64,000 nt of DNA from assembly GCF_900105245.1 (NCBI RefSeq), contig NZ_FNSZ01000001.1, forward strand, positions 4,216,001 through 4,280,000, given 5' to 3'. Source of the DNA: Streptomyces sp. 1222.5 (GTDB lineage: Bacteria > Actinomycetota > Actinomycetes > Streptomycetales > Streptomycetaceae). The notes below the pieces were generated by a model that saw only the letters and a program-made list of their open reading frames with translations, did not search any database and was not told the origin of the DNA. Positions 59,913-64,000 of the stretch are shown here, one piece after another; the stretch's first letter is position 1; the number at the start of each line of letters is the position of its first letter. The position numbers and the translations under genes are program-made.

Positions 59913-60935
59913 TTACTTGATCTTGTTGCCCGCCGAGCGCAGGTTCTGCGTGGCCTCGACGACACGCGCGGCCATGGACTTCTCGGCCAGCTTGCCCCAG
60001 GTGCGCGGGTCGTAGGTCTTCTTGTCGCCGACCTCGCCGTCGACCTTCAGGACGCCGTCGTAGTTCTTGAACATGTGGTCGGCGACCGGCCGGGTGAAGG
60101 CGTACTGGGTGTCCGTGTCGAGGTTCATCTTCACGACACCGTTCTCCAGCGCGGTCAGGATCTCCTGCTCGGTGGAGCCGGAGCCGCCGTGGAAGACGAA
60201 GTCGAACGGGGCGGCCTTGCCGAACTTGGCGGAGACGCCGTCGGCCAGCTCCTTCAGCAGGTCGGGGCGGAGCACGACGTTGCCCGGCTTGTACACGCCG
60301 TGCACGTTGCCGAAGGAGGCGGCCAGCAGGTAGCGGCCCTTCTCACCGAGACCCAGGGCCTCGGCGGTGCGGATCGCGTCCTCGACCGTGGTGTAGAGGG
60401 AGTCGTTGATCTCGTGCGAGACACCGTCCTCCTCGCCGCCGGTCGGGGTGATCTCGACCTCGAGGATGATCTTCGCGGCGCGGGCCTGCTCCAGCAGCTC
60501 CTGCGCGATCTCCAGGTTGTCGGCGAGGGTCTCGGCGGAGCCGTCCCACATGTGGGACTGGAACAGCGGGTTGAGACCGGCCTCGACGCGCTTCTTGGAG
60601 AGCGCGAGCAGCGGACGCACGTACCCGTCGAGCTTGTCCTTCGGGCAGTGGTCGGTGTGCAGCGCGATGTTGACCGGGTACTTCTCGGCGACGATGTGCG
60701 CGAACTCGGCGAGTGCGACCGCGCCGGTCACCATGTCCTTGCTGTACTGGCCGCCGAGGAACTCGGCGCCACCGGTCGAGATCTGGACGATGCCGTCGCT
60801 CTCCGCCTCCGCGAAACCGCGCAGGGCCGCGTTCAGGGTCTGGCTCGAGGTGACGTTGATGGCCGGGTAGGCGAACTTGCCTGCCTTCGCCCGGTCGAGC
60901 ATCTCGTTGTAGACCTCGGGGGTTGCGATGGGCAT
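59913..60935 (-). CDS. fba: Class II fructose-bisphosphate aldolase
   Basis: A 340-residue zinc-dependent aldolase of glycolysis and gluconeogenesis. Metal ligands are visible in VNIALHTDHCPKDKLDGYVR (His), SFGNVHGVYKPGNVVLRPDL (His) and FDFVFHGGSGSTEQEILTAL (His plus the phosphate-binding Gly/Ser loop). KMNLDTDTQYAFTRPVADHM supplies the second phosphate site. Length and sequence are typical of the long FbaA-type enzymes. The ATG has AAGGAG 7 bases upstream. Confidence 0.97.
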   Translation of the reverse strand: MPIATPEVYNEMLDRAKAGKFAYPAINVTSSQTLNAALRGFAEAESDGIVQISTGGAEFLGGQYSKDMVTGAVALAEFAHIVAEKYPVNIALHTDHCPKDKLDGYVRPLLALSKKRVEAGLNPLFQSHMWDGSAETLADNLEIAQELLEQARAAKIILEVEITPTGGEEDGVSHEINDSLYTTVEDAIRTAEALGLGEKGRYLLAASFGNVHGVYKPGNVVLRPDLLKELADGVSAKFGKAAPFDFVFHGGSGSTEQEILTALENGVVKMNLDTDTQYAFTRPVADHMFKNYDGVLKVDGEVGDKKTYDPRTWGKLAEKSMAARVVEATQNLRSAGNKIK

Positions 60936-60994
60936 GTGTCCGCTCCTTGAGTGTGCGGGTTGACGTGCTGCGTTACGGCCCTGACCTAGACCTT

Positions 60995-61018
60995 GGGGGT
61001 GACGTCATCGTCGCCCCC
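60995..61018 (-). terminator. Probable pyrE terminator
   Basis: GGGGGTGAC/GTCGCCCCC, a 9-bp stem (one G.T pair) with a 6-base loop, 60 bases beyond the pyrE stop and ~60 bases before the aldolase start. Confidence 0.55.
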
Positions 61019-61078
61019 ATCTTTCCAGACACGGGGCGCTGGTCCATGCCCCCGCCAAGTCCAGGTCAAAGGGGCGTG

Positions 61079-61627
61079 TCAGTCCAGACCCAGTTCATCC
61101 TTCGAGAAGGCGAACACGTACGGCACTCCGGCCTGCTCGGCGATCGCCTCGGCCGCGCCCGTGTTCCGGTCCACGATCGTGGCGACGGCGACTACGTCGG
61201 CGCCGGCCTCGCGCAGCGCCTCCACGGCCGTCAGCACGGATCCGCCGGTGGTGGAGGTGTCCTCGACCGCCAGCACCCGGCGGCCCTTGACCTCGGCGCC
61301 CTCGATCCGGCGCTGCAGGCCGTGCGCCTTGCCTGCCTTGCGCACCACGAAGGCGTCCAGCGTCTTCCCGCGCGCGTGGGAGGCGTGCAGCATGGCCGTG
61401 GCCACCGGGTCGGCACCGAGAGTGAGGCCACCGACGGCCTCGAAGTCCAGCTCGGCGGTGAGGTCGAGCATGACCTCACCCACCAGCGGCGCGGCCTCGC
61501 CGTCCAGCGTGATCCGACGAAGGTCGATGTAGTAGTCGGCTTCCTTGCCCGACGACAGGGTCACCTTGCCGTGCACCACGGCCTTGTCCTTGATCTGCTG
61601 CAGCAGAGCGCCACGTACGTCCGTCAT
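61079..61627 (-). CDS. pyrE: Orotate phosphoribosyltransferase
   Basis: A 182-residue enzyme that makes OMP from orotate and PRPP. It has the substrate strand GKVTLSSGKEADYYIDLRRI, GGLTLGADPVATAMLHASHA, the catalytic-loop Lys-rich VVRKAGKAHGLQRRIEGAEV and the PRPP-binding motif VLAVEDTSTTGGSVLTAVEA. The short actinobacterial/archaeal length is normal. It is separated from the epimerase-like gene by only 10 bases, so the two are likely cotranscribed. Confidence 0.95.
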   Translation of the reverse strand: MTDVRGALLQQIKDKAVVHGKVTLSSGKEADYYIDLRRITLDGEAAPLVGEVMLDLTAELDFEAVGGLTLGADPVATAMLHASHARGKTLDAFVVRKAGKAHGLQRRIEGAEVKGRRVLAVEDTSTTGGSVLTAVEALREAGADVVAVATIVDRNTGAAEAIAEQAGVPYVFAFSKDELGLD

Positions 61628-61637
61628 GCCGAACAGC

Positions 61638-62426
61638 TTAGAGCCGACGCCAGCTCCAGGTCGTCGTCGCCTCCAGCGGCTCCAGGGGTGTGACCAGCCG
61701 CGGGTGGGTGTTGAGGCCGTTGGGCGGTCCGGTCTGCGGTTCGACGCACACGGCCTCGGCCTGCTCGTCGTAGACCACCACCCATTCCTCCCGGCTGGTC
61801 ACCTTCAGCTCCAGCTGCCCGGGCCAGGTGAGGGTGACGTCGACGCCGCCGGGCATGCCGAAGCAGTCGTCCCAGGGGCCGGGCTCGACGTCGATGCGGT
61901 TGCCGGTGGGCAGGTGGTCGGCGCCGCGCTCCTCCTGCCAGGCGGGCGCGAAGTCCAGCCGGACGTCGTCGCCGCCGAGGCTGCGGTGGAACCACGGGTG
62001 CCAGCCGATCTGGGCCGGGAAGGAGTCGTCGTACGTCTCCACGGACATCGTCAGCGTCAGGCTGTCCTCGGCGAGCGCGACGATCTGGGTGACGCGGCCG
62101 GGGTGCGGCCAGGGGTCGACCAGCTCGTACGTGATCACCGCCTCGTCCTGCGACACGCGCGCGGTGCGCCAGGCACCGTCACGGGCGGTGCCGTGGATGG
62201 CGTGCGGCGGGGAGTTGAGCGGCAGCTGGCGGACGGTGGCGCCGTCCAGGAAGCGGCCCTCGCGGATCCGGCCGCACCACGGCACCATCGGGAAGCAACC
62301 GAAGCGCTCGCCCTGCCGCAGCAGTTCCGTGCCGCCGATCCGCAGCCCACCGATGCGGCCGCCGTTTCCCGGCAGCACGCTCACCTCCGCGTCGCCCGCG
62401 GTCAGCGTGATGTCGTCGTTGCTCAC
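61638..62426 (-). CDS. Aldose-1-epimerase-like protein
   Basis: A 262-residue beta-sandwich protein of the galactose mutarotase superfamily: VLPGNGGRIGGLRIGGTELL, FGCFPMVPWCGRIREGRFLD, LNSPPHAIHGTARDGAWRTA (first catalytic His), FPAQIGWHPWFHRSL (second His) and AEAVCVEPQTGPPNGLNTHP (Glu base). It would equilibrate alpha and beta anomers of a sugar or sugar phosphate. The GTG at 62426 begins VSNDDITLTAG. It is upstream of pyrE in the same direction. Confidence 0.88.
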   Translation of the reverse strand: MSNDDITLTAGDAEVSVLPGNGGRIGGLRIGGTELLRQGERFGCFPMVPWCGRIREGRFLDGATVRQLPLNSPPHAIHGTARDGAWRTARVSQDEAVITYELVDPWPHPGRVTQIVALAEDSLTLTMSVETYDDSFPAQIGWHPWFHRSLGGDDVRLDFAPAWQEERGADHLPTGNRIDVEPGPWDDCFGMPGGVDVTLTWPGQLELKVTSREEWVVVYDEQAEAVCVEPQTGPPNGLNTHPRLVTPLEPLEATTTWSWRRL

Positions 62427-62499
62427 GTCCCGACCCTACTGGGGAGATCAAGAGGACGTCCGCCGGACGCGGGCGGCGCGCGAGCGGCAGGGTGGGGGC

Positions 62500-62862
62500 A
62501 TGAAGTATCTGGTGCTGATGTACGCCGACCCCGGTGCCACGGCGGCGATGACCGCCGAGCAGCGTGCCGAGGTGTTCCGCCGGCACGACGCCCTCCACGC
62601 CGAACTGGCAGGCACCGGCGAGATGCTGAACGGCGCGGGACTCGGCTACCCGGCCGACACGGCCACCCTGCGGTGGCAGCCGGACGGGCCGGTCGCGGTG
62701 GCCGACGGGCCGCTCGTCCCCGCGGAACTGCACCTCACCGCCTACTACGTCGTCGAGTGCGCGAGCGGGGAGCGGGCCCGCGAGATCGCCGAACGTGTCC
62801 TGGACTTCCATGTCGTGGCCGTCGAGGTGCGGCCGGTGCACGACTCGTTCGGGATGGGTTAG
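62500..62862 (+). CDS. YCII/DGPF-domain protein
   Basis: A 120-residue ferredoxin-fold protein of the YCII-related (DGPF) family: MKYLVLMYADPGATAAMTAE, RRHDALHAELAGTGEMLNGA, VAVADGPLVPAELHLTAYYV and ECASGERAREIAERVLD, with the family-typical DGP. Function is not established; relatives are often encoded near ECF sigma factors, which is not the case here. It converges on the SRPBCC-type gene with a gap of 3 bases between stop codons. Confidence 0.85.
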   Translation: MKYLVLMYADPGATAAMTAEQRAEVFRRHDALHAELAGTGEMLNGAGLGYPADTATLRWQPDGPVAVADGPLVPAELHLTAYYVVECASGERAREIAERVLDFHVVAVEVRPVHDSFGMG

Positions 62863-62865
62863 GCC

Positions 62866-63672
62866 CTACCGACGCCGGCGCAGGGCGCGTCCGACGACGA
62901 TCGCCGAGGCCAGTGCCACGGCGGCGGCCGGTGCCGCCCAGCGCAGCACCGTGCTCCCGCCGACGGTCTGGGGGGCCGGCACGGGGGCGTAGCGCCCGCG
63001 CGGCGGCGCGTGGTCGACCTCCTCGGCGCTGCGGCCGATCATCGTCCGGCGCGCGTGCGCGGCCTCGGCGGGCGGCTCGCCCGTGTCGGCGAAGTCCTCG
63101 GCGAGACGGTCGGCCGCGTCCTCGCCCTCCGTGGCTTCGGGATCGAGGGAGGGCGGGGGCACTTCGATGTCGAAGACGGACGGGGCGGGCGGCTCCTGCG
63201 CGGACGGCGACCGAGGTTCCGGCTCCGCCTCCCCCTCCGGGGCCTGCGGCAGGTCCGCGTCGGCGAGGGCTTCGACGAAGCGGTTCAGCAGCCGGGTCAC
63301 CGCCGAACCCACCGCGTCCGCGGGCAGTTCGGCGATGCGCCCGTCGGCGTCGGCCGTGCCCTCGACGGTGACGGTGGTGCCGCCGTCGGTGTCCGCGAGG
63401 CGCAGGGTGAGGGCGAGTTTCACGGTGCCGGCACCGCGGGCCTCGGTGGCCTCGCCCTCGGCGGCGTACGTGCCGTCCGCGCGGCGGCTGACGCGCACCG
63501 CGCCGCGGTAGGTGACGGAGTGTCCGCCGACCCGCACCTTCAGTCGTCCGGCGACGGGTTCGGCCCCGGCGTCCTGCTGGAGCCCGGGAACCGCCCGTGC
63601 CACCCGCACGGGGTCGGCGAGGGCCGCTCTGAGCCGGTCGGCCGGTACCGGGACGAAGACCTGGTGCTCCAT
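62866..63672 (-). CDS. SRPBCC/CoxG-like protein with C-terminal membrane anchor
   Basis: A 268-residue protein. Residues 1-~145 form an SRPBCC fold of the CoxG type (MEHQVFVPVPADRLRAALAD, RVARAVPGLQQDAG, KVRVGGHSVTYRGAVRVSRR, TVEGTADADGRIAELPADAV). It is followed by an acidic Pro/Glu-rich linker and a C-terminal helix (VLRWAAPAAAVALASAIVVG) ending in RALRRRR. CoxG-like proteins bind hydrophobic ligands and recruit CO-dehydrogenase-type enzymes to the membrane; none is encoded here. The ATG at 63672 was chosen by fold start. Confidence 0.82.
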   Translation of the reverse strand: MEHQVFVPVPADRLRAALADPVRVARAVPGLQQDAGAEPVAGRLKVRVGGHSVTYRGAVRVSRRADGTYAAEGEATEARGAGTVKLALTLRLADTDGGTTVTVEGTADADGRIAELPADAVGSAVTRLLNRFVEALADADLPQAPEGEAEPEPRSPSAQEPPAPSVFDIEVPPPSLDPEATEGEDAADRLAEDFADTGEPPAEAAHARRTMIGRSAEEVDHAPPRGRYAPVPAPQTVGGSTVLRWAAPAAAVALASAIVVGRALRRRR

Positions 63673-63826
63673 GTCGGCTGAGCCTACCCAGGTGTGGCCG
63701 GAACGTACCCTCCCGCGTACCGGGCGCACCGTCCTCATCGCGGTGCGCCGATCGGCGGCAGCCGGGGGCCGACGGGTCCGGGCGGCACACGGCGGGGGCA
63801 TGCATGGGGTCGGAGGTGGTGCGGCC

Positions 63827-64000
63827 ATGCTCAGCGACGACATGCTCATGCGCCTTGACGAGGGCGGGCGGGTGCTCGAGTGGCGGCGCGCGGCCGAGGA
63901 GATGTTCGGCTGGTCGGCCGAGGAGACCGTCGGCCAGTCCGTCGCGGCGCTGGTGCGGGGGGCCGCGACGGGCGGACCGGTGGGCCGCAGCCGGCTCGAC
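63827..64000 (+). CDS. PAS-domain protein, N-terminal part (runs off the window)
   Basis: The 58 residues seen (MLSDDMLMRLDEGGRVLEWR, RAAEEMFGWSAEETVGQSVA) match the start of a PAS sensor domain. In Streptomyces such openings are common in SpoIIE-type phosphatases with PAS and GAF domains, but nothing beyond PAS can be seen. GGAGG lies 11 bases before the ATG. An in-frame ATG at 63800 (MHGVGGGAAM) with GGGGG upstream is an alternative start. Confidence 0.75.
   Translation, partial: MLSDDMLMRLDEGGRVLEWRRAAEEMFGWSAEETVGQSVAALVRGAATGGPVGRSRLD

Noticed and set aside
57966..60950. 994-codon plus-strand frame spanning the repeats, MFS and fba genes
   Set aside because: Antisense shadow; its protein has no recognisable domain and the minus-strand genes are unambiguous.

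Overview
The window is high-GC actinobacterial DNA with Streptomyces codon usage, frequent GTG/TTG starts and many 4-nt ATGA/GTGA stop-start overlaps. The right half (about 32-64 kb) carries a gene order that I recall from the Streptomyces coelicolor SCO36xx core region: sigma factor, asd, ask, DUF5063, recR, ybaB, SLATT protein, Ser/Thr kinase, aminotransferase, purA, CYP107-type P450, two-component systems, kynurenine genes, fba, pyrE. The genus is inferred from content only; no search was run. No rRNA, tRNA, CRISPR array or intact insertion sequence was seen.

Left part (1-8.6 kb), accessory and partly decayed: a truncated secreted alpha/beta hydrolase; an Rhs-related gene remnant; a DUF5994 protein with a coupled small membrane protein; a secreted DUF3494 (ice-binding-like) adhesin with a Thr-rich repeat tail; an overlapping DUF5819/HTTM pair that resembles SdpA/SdpB; a secreted allene-oxide-cyclase-like barrel; and an ECF sigma factor/CU044_5270 pair in which both genes look broken (frameshift, and loss of the 3' end).

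8.5-13.6 kb is a polymorphic-toxin module on the minus strand: a WXG100-like protein, a 1427-aa Rhs protein with a WXG100-like N-terminus and an unassigned ~112-aa C-terminal tip, and a candidate immunity gene, all joined by start-stop overlaps. It abuts the broken anti-sigma-like gene, which suggests that it arrived by recombination there.

13.8-32 kb: secreted FG-GAP, lamin-tail and beta-helix-fragment proteins; B3/B4-domain and PaiB-like genes beside half an EamA transporter; alkaline phosphatase; Lrp regulator; glutamine-dependent NAD synthetase; a permease/TIGR03943 pair divergent from a two-RCK ion-channel-like protein; an S9 peptidase; a methyltransferase; a SURF1-family protein; and a SigE-family sigma factor operon with an unannotated 44-aa ORF stitched between sigma and its putative regulator.

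33-46 kb, housekeeping: ask-asd (aspartate pathway), recR-ybaB (repair/nucleoid), a membrane Ser/Thr kinase, an aminotransferase with a GntR regulator, purA, and a degenerate diacylglycerol-kinase-like protein.

46-64 kb: P450; two paralogous NarL-type two-component systems, the upstream one embedded in an operon with a DUF1023 hydrolase and an acyltransferase-3 protein, with both operons preceded by the same two sequence blocks; a tryptophan-to-anthranilate set (dioxygenase, formamidase-like hydrolase, kynureninase); an MFS exporter; class II aldolase; pyrE; aldose-1-epimerase-like protein; and the start of a PAS-domain protein. Convergent and tandem gene ends are punctuated by strong GC-rich hairpins, which are listed individually.
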